DNA from: an uncultured Chloroflexota bacterium
GTDB lineage: Bacteria > Chloroflexota > Limnocylindria > Limnocylindrales > Limnocylindraceae
Direction of reading: 5' to 3'
DNA: 22,248 nucleotides
Assembly: GCA_903851225.1 (NCBI GenBank)
Contig: CAINNT010000177.1
Coordinates: forward strand, 1-22,248
Position numbers and translations under genes: made by a program. Shown here one piece after another: positions 6,797-14,620 of this stretch (positions are counted from its first letter, which is position 1; each line of letters starts with the position of its first letter). The notes under the pieces are model-generated. The model had not been told where the DNA came from and did no database searches. It worked only from the letters and a program-made list of their open reading frames with translations.

Positions 6797-9048
6797 GCGT
6801 TGAGCCACAGCCAGTCGAGAAGCCGTCGCATTCTGCGCGACCAGCCGCCGATCCGATCGCCAAGGTTCGTGCGCTGGCGCGACCCGTCGAATCGCTTCGC
6901 GAGGCGCTGCGTGACAAGGTTGCACAATCCATCGGCACGGCAGAAGCGGCTCGCCTCGTTGACGACGCTTTCCTATTCGCCGTCGAAGCGCACGGCGCAC
7001 AGGTGCGCGCCTCGGGCGAGCCGTATGTGACACATCCAGCGGAGGCGGCGCTGATCCTCGCCGACCTCGGTCTTGATGCGGCAACCTTAGTCGCAGCGCT
7101 ACTCCATGACGTCCCCGAGGACACAACCGTCACAACCGCAGAGATCGCCGAGCGATTCGGCGATGAGGTGGGAGTGCTCGTTGATGGCGTCACAAAGCTG
7201 AGCAAGTTCTCGGCGTTGAGCGCCGAAGAGCAACACGCTGAAAACATTCGAAAGATGTTCTTGGCGATGTCGCAAGACATTCGCGTGGTGTTGATCAAGC
7301 TCGGTGACCGGCTCCACAACATGCGGACCCTGGCTGCGCTTCCGGCAGAGAAGCAGCGTCGAATCGCTCGACAGACGCTTGAGATCTACGCACCGCTCGC
7401 AGAGCGACTTGGAATTTGGCAGATGAAGTGGGAGCTCGAAGACCTAGCGTTCAAGGCGCTCGAGCCTGAGCGGTATCACGAGCTGGCGAGCATGGTTGAG
7501 CTGCGGCGCGATGTGCGCGCGGACTATGTTGAACGCGCGATTGCCGTGCTCAAGCCGGAGCTTGAGCATGCGGGAATAAAGGCAGAATTCTCAGGACGCG
7601 CGAAGCACCTCTATTCGATCCACAAGAAGATGGCGCGACGCGGGAGCAACTTTTCGGAAATCTATGACGTCTACGCAATCCGGGTGATCGTTGAGAATCT
7701 GCGTGACTGCTATGCGGCCCTCGGCGCGGTCCATAGCGTCTGGCGTCCAATCCCGAATCAATTCGATGACTACATTGCTGTGCCCAAGAACAATCTCTAT
7801 CAGAGCTTGCACACTGCAGTAGTTGCACTTGACGGACGACCTCTTGAGGTGCAGATCAGAACGAGGTCTATGCACGAAGTCGCAGAGGTGGGAATTGCTG
7901 CGCATTGGCGGTACAAGGATGGGACGCAGCCGGATGCCGCCTACGACGCGAAGCTAGCTTGGTTGCGCCAACTGCTCGAGTGGCAGCGAGACGTGACGGA
8001 CGCGTCGGAATTCCTGGAGGGCGTGCGACTTGATGTCTTCCAGGATCAGGTCTATGTCTTCACCCCGAAAGGTGACGTGAAGGAGCTGCCTGCCGGTGCC
8101 ACACCACTGGACTTCGCCTATCTCGTCCATACCGATATTGGACATCGGTGCATTGGTGCCAAGGTCAACAATCGGCTGGTCCCGCTGGAGTATCGGTTGA
8201 AGTCGGGCGACATCATCGAAGTCGTGACCGCACGAGGTAAGCACGGCCCGAGCCGTGATTGGTTGAATGTTGCCACCACGCGCCAGGCGCGCAACAAGAT
8301 TCGGCAGTGGTTCAAGCATCAGGAGCGCGACGAGAACGTGCAGCACGGACGTGAATCTCTGGAACGAGAACTTCGTCGCCTCGCCCGAACGACCCTTGAC
8401 GCCATTGGACGTGAGCGCCTTGAAGAGGTTGCCAAGCAGTTGAACCAGGGGAGCGTCGACGATCTGTATGCGGCGATCGGTTACGGCGCGGTGGGTCCAC
8501 AGCAGGTTGTCTCTCGCCTCGGTGTCGCATCCGATGACGCGAAATCACTCTTGCCACTAAGCACCAGCGCTGCGGCAATCGCGCCTGCCGAGCGCACCGG
8601 TGGCATTCGCGTGAAGGGCGTGCCTGACCTCTTGACCCGATTCGGCCGCTGCTGTCGACCGCTCCCGGGCGACCCTATCGTCGGCTTCATCACCCGTGGC
8701 AAGGGGGTCACAGTGCATCTTGCGAGTTGCGATGCCACTACCTCTGCCCGAGAGGCCTCACGACTCATCGAGGTGGAGTGGGAGATGACCCCCGCAACCA
8801 CCGAGAGCTATCCAGTGACGATTCGAATTGAAGGGCTTGACCGCACGGGGCTGCTGACAGAGGTCACTCAGGTTGTTGCGGAGCAGAAGATCAACATCAT
8901 GTCCGCTACTGTTCAGACAACAGGCCAAACAAATGCGGAGATGTTGATGACCCTTGCCGTCGGTTCAATTAGCGAGCTCGCCCGGCTCATGGCGCGGCTC
9001 GAACGTGTTCGCGGGGTGCGCAGCGTCTCCCGGGAGCAGCGCCAATGA
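6793..9048 (+). CDS. rel: RelA/SpoT-homologue (p)ppGpp synthetase/hydrolase
   Basis: This is a long RSH enzyme that makes and degrades the alarmone (p)ppGpp. Domain order over 751 residues is: HD hydrolase (about 50-200) with intact LLHDVPEDT (H105, D106, E109, D110) and KLGDRLHNM; synthetase (about 255-370) with YSIHKKM and YQSLHTAV; TGS (about 414-475) starting DVFQDQVYVFTPKG; a helical and Cys-pair region with RFGRCCRPLPGD; and a C-terminal ACT domain (about 670-745). The hydrolase residues are present, so the enzyme is probably bifunctional. The synthetase metal motif, RFKD in classical bifunctional Rel and EFDD in E. coli RelA, reads QFDD here (323-326). It overlaps both neighbours by 4 bp (ATGA) and precedes two aminoacyl-tRNA synthetases, as rel often precedes hisS in Gram-positive-type genomes. 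There is no clear Shine-Dalgarno, so translation is probably coupled to murE. Confidence 0.95.
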   Translation: MSVEPQPVEKPSHSARPAADPIAKVRALARPVESLREALRDKVAQSIGTAEAARLVDDAFLFAVEAHGAQVRASGEPYVTHPAEAALILADLGLDAATLVAALLHDVPEDTTVTTAEIAERFGDEVGVLVDGVTKLSKFSALSAEEQHAENIRKMFLAMSQDIRVVLIKLGDRLHNMRTLAALPAEKQRRIARQTLEIYAPLAERLGIWQMKWELEDLAFKALEPERYHELASMVELRRDVRADYVERAIAVLKPELEHAGIKAEFSGRAKHLYSIHKKMARRGSNFSEIYDVYAIRVIVENLRDCYAALGAVHSVWRPIPNQFDDYIAVPKNNLYQSLHTAVVALDGRPLEVQIRTRSMHEVAEVGIAAHWRYKDGTQPDAAYDAKLAWLRQLLEWQRDVTDASEFLEGVRLDVFQDQVYVFTPKGDVKELPAGATPLDFAYLVHTDIGHRCIGAKVNNRLVPLEYRLKSGDIIEVVTARGKHGPSRDWLNVATTRQARNKIRQWFKHQERDENVQHGRESLERELRRLARTTLDAIGRERLEEVAKQLNQGSVDDLYAAIGYGAVGPQQVVSRLGVASDDAKSLLPLSTSAAAIAPAERTGGIRVKGVPDLLTRFGRCCRPLPGDPIVGFITRGKGVTVHLASCDATTSAREASRLIEVEWEMTPATTESYPVTIRIEGLDRTGLLTEVTQVVAEQKINIMSATVQTTGQTNAEMLMTLAVGSISELARLMARLERVRGVRSVSREQRQ

Positions 9049-10319
9049 GCGGCTTCCAGTCTCCGCGCGGACTCCGTGATCTGCTAGAGCCACTCGCGTC
9101 AGCGCACGGTTGGGCCATTGATCGCGCCTGGGCCGCCGCAGATGCGGCAGGCTACGCTCGCATCGAGTTGCCGATCGCAGAGGAGAGCGGGCTCTTCGAG
9201 CGCGCCGTTGGTGGCACATCCGACATCGTTGCAAAAGAGCTCTATCGACTTGAGCCACGTGGTGATGATGCGGTGTCGTTGGCGCTTCGGCCCGAGGCTA
9301 CAGCCGGTGCCGTCCGTGCCTATATCCAACACGGCATGCGCTCACAGCCGCAGCCGGTGCGACTCGTGACCGTGGCGCATCTCTTCCGGTACGACCGCCC
9401 GCAGAAGGGCCGCTATCGCCAGTTCACCCAATTCGACCTTGAGGCGATTGGCGACGGAGGACCAGGGATTGATCTCGAGGTGATTGAACTGGGGGCTGCG
9501 TACCTACGCAACCTCGGCCTCAGCGACGTTCAGGTGCACCTGAATTCTGTCGGCTGTTCAGCCTGCCGCCCCGCCTACGTGGAGTCGTTGCGCGCGTACT
9601 TCACGCCCGCCATGCACGAACTGAGTGAGGTCGATCAGTCACGACTCACTGCCAACCCACTCCGCCTACTTGACTCAAAAGATCCAGCGGTGATCAAGCG
9701 TGTCGCGGATGCGCCTCTCATTACCGATCACCTTTGCGGCGATTGCGCGGCGCACCACGCGGCCGTTATGGCAGGTTTGGCAACGATCGGTGTCACCGTA
9801 CTTGCCGCACCGCGGCTCGTACGCGGGCTCGACTACTACACCCGCACCGCATGGGAATACCTCCTCCCTGGAGAGCAGGGCCAACAGGGGGCACTCGGTG
9901 GCGGCGGTCGCTACGACGGACTCGTCGAGCTGCTCGGTGGCCCGGCAACGCCCGCGATCGGCTTCGCAATTGGCATTGATCGCGTAGTCCTTGCCCTTGA
10001 GGAACGGGGGCTGCTTCCAGTCCGAGCCGTAGGCGCCACCATTGTCGTTGCCGGTATCGAACCTGACTCGGTGGCAGATCGGGTTGCCATCGCAAGCCAG
10101 CTGCGTACCGCGGGGTCGAGCGCACGGGCAGATGTCAGCAGTCGCAAAATCGGGAGGCAGCTTGAGAGTGCCGTGCGCGACGGCGCTCGAGCAGTCATTA
10201 TCGTCGAGCCAGATGGGCGCCTCACCTTGCGAGATCTCGTTAAGGCGAGCCAGGCGGAGCCTGCGGAGCGTAGCGAGGTGATCGCAGCGGCACTCCGATT
10301 GGTGCAGAACGAGGGGTAG
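9045..10319 (+). CDS. hisS: Histidine--tRNA ligase
   Basis: This class II synthetase charges tRNA-His in the cytoplasm. It has 424 residues, the normal bacterial length. Motif 1 region: LRPEATA (residues 81-87). Motif 2: FRYDRPQKGRYRQF (114-127). Histidine-specific motif: RGLDYYTRTAWEY (R260 onward). Motif 3: GGGGRYDGL and PAIGFAIGIDR. A C-terminal HGTP anticodon-binding domain follows (about 330-424), with a rather divergent SSRKIGRQLESA helix. The intact RGLDYYTR motif and anticodon domain favour a real synthetase over the HisZ paralogue that regulates histidine biosynthesis. An SD-like GGGAG lies 8-10 nt before the ATG, which overlaps the rel stop by 4 bp. aspS follows after a 1-bp gap, the common hisS-aspS pairing. 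Confidence 0.95.
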   Translation: MSGFQSPRGLRDLLEPLASAHGWAIDRAWAAADAAGYARIELPIAEESGLFERAVGGTSDIVAKELYRLEPRGDDAVSLALRPEATAGAVRAYIQHGMRSQPQPVRLVTVAHLFRYDRPQKGRYRQFTQFDLEAIGDGGPGIDLEVIELGAAYLRNLGLSDVQVHLNSVGCSACRPAYVESLRAYFTPAMHELSEVDQSRLTANPLRLLDSKDPAVIKRVADAPLITDHLCGDCAAHHAAVMAGLATIGVTVLAAPRLVRGLDYYTRTAWEYLLPGEQGQQGALGGGGRYDGLVELLGGPATPAIGFAIGIDRVVLALEERGLLPVRAVGATIVVAGIEPDSVADRVAIASQLRTAGSSARADVSSRKIGRQLESAVRDGARAVIIVEPDGRLTLRDLVKASQAEPAERSEVIAAALRLVQNEG

Positions 10320-10320
10320 C

Positions 10321-12177
10321 ATGACCGAATCGGCAAAGCTGACGACGGGCCTCCGAAGCGATGTATGCGGCGCACTCCGCCCAAGTGATGTTGGACGACG
10401 CGTGCGACTCGCCGGCTGGATCCACCGGCGACGCGATCACGGAAGCCTCGTCTTTATCGACCTTCGTGATCGCTACGGCATCGTTCAGGTGGTCGTCGAC
10501 GCGGCGGTCGCCCCAGAAGCTCATGCCGCACTCACGGACGCGCGCAGTGAATGGGTGATCGCCGTCGAGGGAACCGTGGCTGCACGACGCGCGGGCACCG
10601 AGAACGAGAAGCTCGCGACCGGTGGCATCGAGGTCGCTGGCGAGAGTGTGACCGTGCTTTCGCAGGCCAAGACACCGCCCTTCTACATCAATGACACGGA
10701 GGTTCCAGTCGACGAGAGCCTGCGCTTGAAGTACCGATATCTTGACCTGCGCCGAGAACCGCTCCGTGATCGAATCTTGCTCCGTAGCGCGATGGTGCAA
10801 GCGATACGGGAAGTGCACCACGAACATGGCTTCGTAGAGGTCGAGACCCCGATCCTGATTAAGTCGACCCCCGAAGGCGCGCGCGACTTCATCGTGCCAT
10901 CACGTCTGCAACAGGGGAGCGTGTACGCGCTGCCGCAGTCGCCGCAGCAGATGAAGCAGCTCCTCATGGTGGCGGGCTTCGACCGCTACTTCCAGATCGC
11001 CCGTTGCTTCCGTGACGAGGACCTTCGCGGAGACCGTCAGCCCGAGTTCACGCAGCTCGACATCGAGATGAGCTTTGTTGACGAGGCGAGCGTGCGTGCC
11101 TACGTCGAGGCGATGGTCATCGAAGTTACGAAGCGGATTCGACCCGATCGTCCGATCCAGCAGTTGCCGCTCCCAACGTTCACCTACGAAGAGGCGATGG
11201 AGCGCTACGGCTCCGACAAGCCCGACATTCGCTTTGCGATGGAGCTCATTGATCTCGGCTCGGTTCTCCCCGAGATCACCGGGTTCAAGGTGTTCGATGA
11301 GACGCGAGCCAGCGGCGGACGAATCCGTGCGATTCGGGTCGCTGGTCTCGGCGGAGTTTCTCGCTCTGATATCGACGATCTTACGGAGCGCGCCAAGCGT
11401 TACGGCGCAAACGGCCTGGTTTGGATCGCACTGCAGCCTGATGGCGAGGTTCGTTCGCCGATCGCGAAGTTCCTTTCGCCAGAAGCCACCGCCGCGCTCT
11501 GGTCGGCAACGGGGGGCAAGGCCACTCAGTCCGATGGCGATCTCCTGCTGATTGTTGCTGGGCCGCGCATCCTCTCGGCCGAAGTGCTCGGGCGGCTGCG
11601 CGTTGAGGTGGCGTTGGAACTTGGGCTCGCCGATCCTGATGTGCTTGCCTTCTGTTGGGTGCACCGTTTCCCCATGTATCAGTGGGAGGCTGAGTCTGGT
11701 AGATGGGATGCAACGCACAATCCGTTCTCTGCGCCAGTTCCTGAGCACCTCGGTCTTCTCACCACGACCTCGGGCGATCTTGCGAAGCGCAGCGAGAGCG
11801 ATCCCGCGGCCGGAGCCCTCGCGCAGCAGTACGACATTGTGCTGAACGGCTGGGAGCTCGGCGGCGGATCGATTCGCATCCATGACCGCGCGCTCCTCGA
11901 GCGCTCCTTTGCGCTGATGGGGCACTCACTCGAGGATGCGCGGGCAAAGTTTGGAGCGCTGCTCGATGCGTTCGAGTACGGCGCGCCACCGCACGGCGGG
12001 ATTGCGATCGGTGTAGAGCGCTGGGCGGCGCTCCTCGCCGGCCAGATCAACATTCGCGAAGTGATGGCCTTCCCAAAGACGCAGTCCGGGAGCGATCTGA
12101 TGCTCGAGGCGCCATCGGAACCTGATGTGAAGCAGTGGGCCGAACTCGGCCTCTCGGTGCGACCGGTAAAGAGTTAA
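10321..12177 (+). CDS. aspS: Aspartate--tRNA ligase (probably non-discriminating Asp/Asn)
   Basis: This class IIb synthetase charges tRNA-Asp. Its 618 residues and bacterial-type insertion domain are standard. The N-terminal OB fold has RRRDHGSLVFIDLRD (36-50). Motif 2 has CFRDEDLRGDRQPEF (229-243). Motif 3 has GVER with R567, where GLDR is usual, followed by INIREVMAFPKT. In the anticodon-binding domain, H40 (RDHG) and G92 (RRAGTEN) appear to match the His31/Gly81 pair that marks non-discriminating bacterial AspRS, which also makes Asp-tRNA-Asn for conversion by GatCAB. Discriminating enzymes usually have Leu at the first site. A GAGGGG ribosome site (10311-10316) precedes the ATG. The stop TAA lies in a TTAA shared with the convergent minus-strand gene, so this gene ends the first gene block with no terminator space. 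Confidence 0.95.
   Translation: MTESAKLTTGLRSDVCGALRPSDVGRRVRLAGWIHRRRDHGSLVFIDLRDRYGIVQVVVDAAVAPEAHAALTDARSEWVIAVEGTVAARRAGTENEKLATGGIEVAGESVTVLSQAKTPPFYINDTEVPVDESLRLKYRYLDLRREPLRDRILLRSAMVQAIREVHHEHGFVEVETPILIKSTPEGARDFIVPSRLQQGSVYALPQSPQQMKQLLMVAGFDRYFQIARCFRDEDLRGDRQPEFTQLDIEMSFVDEASVRAYVEAMVIEVTKRIRPDRPIQQLPLPTFTYEEAMERYGSDKPDIRFAMELIDLGSVLPEITGFKVFDETRASGGRIRAIRVAGLGGVSRSDIDDLTERAKRYGANGLVWIALQPDGEVRSPIAKFLSPEATAALWSATGGKATQSDGDLLLIVAGPRILSAEVLGRLRVEVALELGLADPDVLAFCWVHRFPMYQWEAESGRWDATHNPFSAPVPEHLGLLTTTSGDLAKRSESDPAAGALAQQYDIVLNGWELGGGSIRIHDRALLERSFALMGHSLEDARAKFGALLDAFEYGAPPHGGIAIGVERWAALLAGQINIREVMAFPKTQSGSDLMLEAPSEPDVKQWAELGLSVRPVKS
12174..12177. other. Shared TTAA: overlapping stop codons of convergent genes
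   Basis: The palindrome TTAA supplies TAA for aspS on the plus strand (12175-12177) and TAA for the minus-strand gene (12174-12176). The two convergent genes therefore overlap by three to four bases. No GC-rich hairpin followed by a T run is visible in the flanking sequence, so any intrinsic terminator would have to lie inside coding sequence. Confidence 0.9.
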
Positions 12178-12704
12178 CGCTCCTCGGCCTGGGTGCCCCG
12201 CTGCTCCCATGGGTCAACGGCGTTGATGTCGGCGGGCGGCGCTTCGTAGGCGAGTGAGGCTCGTCCGTCGGAGGGGTGCACAGCGCCTTCGTCGCCACAC
12301 TCCAACAGCGTCTCGGAAGATCCTGCATCTGCGATCGGAGTGAGTCGAATCGGACCTGCCACCCCATTTCGTGCGGCCACCAGAGTTTGCTTGGCATGTC
12401 GGCCATGCCCTGCAATCAGTGCGGTGATCGTCTCTGGATCAACTCCCGCATGGCTCAAGGGGAGGGTAATGATCGCTGTCGTCCCTGCTACCTCAGCGGA
12501 GGCGTCTGCGGCCACCGCTGCGAACTCCGCCGAACCAGTGGCGCGGCTCAGTGTTGGCGCGCTTTCGCCCGTCGCAAGGCCCGAAACCAGGATGGGATGC
12601 GCCCCACCAGACCAGGCAACCTCGACCAGACGCGAAAGCTCGGGGCGGGGGGCGCCGGAGGTCGATGGCTTGCCCGAAACGATGATGTGCGCAGCAACCG
12701 TCAT
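12174..12704 (-). CDS. Degenerate MobA/MocA-like nucleotidyltransferase domain protein
   Basis: This 176-residue protein is probably cytoplasmic, with no signal peptide or membrane span. I recognise it only by layout. Relative to MobA/MocA-like NTP transferases, the segments LVEVAWSGGAHPILVSG (26-42), AGVDPETITALIAGH (86-100), GDEGA (137-141) and the end DINAVDPWEQ (159-168, compare the family's DIDTPEDL) occur in the right order and spacing. The functional motifs do not. The N-terminal glycine-rich loop (usually AAGxSxRMGxxK) reads IIVSGKPSTSGAPRPEL, and the metal-binding Asp before the PETV helix (usually DxPxV) is replaced by SHAGV. It may be a pseudoenzyme or a fast-diverging family member, and no reaction should be assigned. 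It is the only minus-strand gene, convergent with aspS and divergent from typA, with a leaderless-type promoter. An overlapping plus-strand frame upstream of typA is considered a shadow. Confidence 0.65.
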   Translation of the reverse strand: MTVAAHIIVSGKPSTSGAPRPELSRLVEVAWSGGAHPILVSGLATGESAPTLSRATGSAEFAAVAADASAEVAGTTAIITLPLSHAGVDPETITALIAGHGRHAKQTLVAARNGVAGPIRLTPIADAGSSETLLECGDEGAVHPSDGRASLAYEAPPADINAVDPWEQRGTQAEER

Positions 12705-12717
12705 GCCCGGAAGTATA
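12705..12717 (-). promoter_or_regulatory. Putative -10 element of the minus-strand gene, leaderless arrangement
   Basis: Read on the minus strand, TATACT (12717-12712) is a near-consensus sigma-70 -10 hexamer, followed by seven bases and then the ATG (12704-12702). Transcription would start at or next to the start codon. No convincing -35 and no Shine-Dalgarno are visible. Short CCCG/CGGG arms (12706-12709 and 12718-12721) flank the hexamer. Confidence 0.5.
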
Positions 12718-12735
12718 CGGGTCGGCGAAGCGTGC

Positions 12736-12747
12736 GAGAATCAGCGA
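12736..12747 (+). promoter_or_regulatory. Putative -10 element of typA, leaderless arrangement
   Basis: GAGAAT (12736-12741) fits the core A and final T of a -10 hexamer and is followed by six bases before the typA ATG at 12748. There is no GGAGG-like ribosome site in the 43-bp divergent gap. The spacing matches that at the minus-strand gene and at alaS. The hexamer itself is weaker than the other two because it lacks the first T. Confidence 0.35.
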
Positions 12748-14610
12748 ATGACCACAGCAAATCCACCCGCAGGTCTCGTCGCGCAAACCGGAATTCGCAC
12801 GGTTGGCATCGTCGCGCACGTTGACCACGGGAAGACCACCCTGGTCGATAGCCTCCTCCGCCAGAACGGCGCGTTCCGAGCGAACGAGGAGCTCGTTGAG
12901 CGCGTCATGGACAGTGGCGACCTCGAGCGCGAAAAGGGAATCACCATCCTTGCGAAGGAGACCGCCATCGACTTCAAAGGTGTCCGCGTCGTCATCGTCG
13001 ACACCCCAGGCCACGCCGACTTCGGTGGAGAGGTGGAGCGCAGCCTCCTCGCCGTCGACGCGGTCCTGCTCCTGGTCGACGCCTCTGAGGGCCCGCTCCC
13101 CCAGACACGTTATGTCCTCTCCAAGGCGCTCGCGCGATCGCTCCCGGTGATCCTCGTCATCAATAAGATCGACCGCCCCGATGCACGGATCAGGGAGGTG
13201 ATCGACGAGGTGTATGAACTTTTCCTTGATCTAGGTGCGAACGAACAGCAGATTGACTTTCCGATCGTCTACACGAATGCACGCGCCGGCACAGCTACCC
13301 GCGACATCGAGAAGCCTGGGACCGACCTGGTCCCACTGCTTGACTCAGTCCTTGAAGCCGCGCCAGCACCGCTGCATGAGCCAGGTCACCCACTGCAGGT
13401 TCTGATCACGAACCTGTCCGCGAACGACTTCGTCGGGCGCATCGCAGTTGGCCGCATCCGCAACGGCGTCGTTCGCAAGGGCGCCAAGATCACCATCATT
13501 CGCGAAGATGGCGCGGTCACCGGGACCGTTACCAGCCTGACGCTGCCCCAAGGGATTGAGCGCGTCGAGGTTCCTGAGGCGGGCCCGGGGGAGATCGTTG
13601 GCATTGCGGGTCTCGCGGATGTTGAAATTGGTGAAACGATCACCGATCCTGCCGATCCGCGCCCACTCGAACGCCTCCACGTTGATCCGCCAACCCTGCA
13701 GATGACGTTTGGCGTGAATACCAGCCCGATCGGCGGCAAGGACGGAAAGTTCCTCACCTCACGGCAGTTGAAGGCGCGCCTAGAGAAAGAGGTGCTCGGC
13801 AATCCTGCTATTGAGGTGAGCCCAACGGACTCCGGAGAAGCGTTCCAAGTGCGCGGCCGCGGCGAACTCCAACTCGCAATCCTTGTCGAGCAGATGCGAC
13901 GTGAGGGGTTCGAGCTTGAGGTCTCACGACCGGAGGTGCTGCTCCATCGAACTGAGAACGGCATCGAGGAGCCATTCGAACAGCTCACGATCGATGTGCC
14001 CATCGACTTCGTCGGCGTGATCACCGGGATCATGGCGGAGCGGCGTGCGCGGATGGAGAACATTCAGCACGGCGCAGATGGTCGCGCCCGCGTCGACTTC
14101 CTGATCCCGACGCGCGGCCTCATCGGCGTCCGAGGACGCATTTTGACCGAGACGCGAGGCACAGCGCTGATCCATCAGCTCTCGGCCGGCTACAGGCCGT
14201 GGGTTGGCGAGATTCCGCACCGCACCAACGGTTGTCTCATTTCGGATCGAACCGGAGTCACCACCGGATACGCGCTCTACGGCATCCAAGAGCGTGGAGA
14301 GCTCTTTGTCGGCGAGGGCGAGCAGACCTACGAGGGTCAGATCATCGGTGAGAGCGCAAAGCCTGGCGACATGGATGTGAACGCCGTTCGCGAGAAGAAG
14401 CTCACCAACATGCGCACCCACTCGCACGACGAGGCGATCCGACTCACGCCTCCCCGCCGAATGGCCCTCGAGAATGCCTTGGAGTTCATCGGACCCGACG
14501 AACTGATTGAGGTGACGCCATCAGCGCTGCGACTCCGCAAGCGGCTCCTGAACGAGAATGACCGACGTCGTGAAGCGGGGCGCCGCGCCGAGATGCGGGA
14601 GTCTCAGTAG
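12748..14610 (+). CDS. typA: Ribosome-associated translational GTPase TypA/BipA
   Basis: This GTPase of the elongation-factor family binds the ribosome and supports ribosome assembly and stress or cold adaptation. With the start at 12748 it has 620 residues, the usual TypA length. G1 is AHVDHGKTT (23-31), switch I follows LEREKGITILAK, G3 is DTPGHADF (85-92) and G4 is NKID (139-142). The C-terminal TypA-specific part has PTRGLIGVRGR, RTNGCLISDRTG and EKKLTNMR. The frame stays open about 400 bp further upstream to an ATG at 12340. That extension would lie wholly over the minus-strand gene, has no TypA homology that I can see, and would precede the promoter-like gap, so I reject it. The gene heads a block with the cysteine desulfurase and mnmA. 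Confidence 0.95.
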   Translation: MTTANPPAGLVAQTGIRTVGIVAHVDHGKTTLVDSLLRQNGAFRANEELVERVMDSGDLEREKGITILAKETAIDFKGVRVVIVDTPGHADFGGEVERSLLAVDAVLLLVDASEGPLPQTRYVLSKALARSLPVILVINKIDRPDARIREVIDEVYELFLDLGANEQQIDFPIVYTNARAGTATRDIEKPGTDLVPLLDSVLEAAPAPLHEPGHPLQVLITNLSANDFVGRIAVGRIRNGVVRKGAKITIIREDGAVTGTVTSLTLPQGIERVEVPEAGPGEIVGIAGLADVEIGETITDPADPRPLERLHVDPPTLQMTFGVNTSPIGGKDGKFLTSRQLKARLEKEVLGNPAIEVSPTDSGEAFQVRGRGELQLAILVEQMRREGFELEVSRPEVLLHRTENGIEEPFEQLTIDVPIDFVGVITGIMAERRARMENIQHGADGRARVDFLIPTRGLIGVRGRILTETRGTALIHQLSAGYRPWVGEIPHRTNGCLISDRTGVTTGYALYGIQERGELFVGEGEQTYEGQIIGESAKPGDMDVNAVREKKLTNMRTHSHDEAIRLTPPRRMALENALEFIGPDELIEVTPSALRLRKRLLNENDRRREAGRRAEMRESQ

Positions 14611-14620
14611 CCTTCGCTCG

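Noticed and set aside
9045..10319. HisZ (regulatory paralogue) instead of HisS
   Set aside because: The RGLDYYTRTAWEY histidine motif, motif 2 and a C-terminal anticodon domain are all present, and aspS follows directly.
10900..11925. 341-residue open frame antisense to aspS, and similar long antisense frames (for example 2202-3152, 587-1240, 19657-20457)
   Set aside because: They are shadows of well-identified genes in GC-rich DNA, with low-complexity Arg/Ser/Pro-rich or family-less translations and no start signals.
12340..12747. In-frame upstream extension of typA to ATG 12340
   Set aside because: It lies entirely over the minus-strand gene, carries no TypA-like sequence, and would bypass the promoter-like gap; the start at 12748 gives normal TypA length.
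14558..14620. Upstream ATG 14558 for the cysteine desulfurase
   Set aside because: It would overlap typA by 53 bp and adds residues with no family similarity; MTPPRIFLDHAAG at 14621 is the natural family start.
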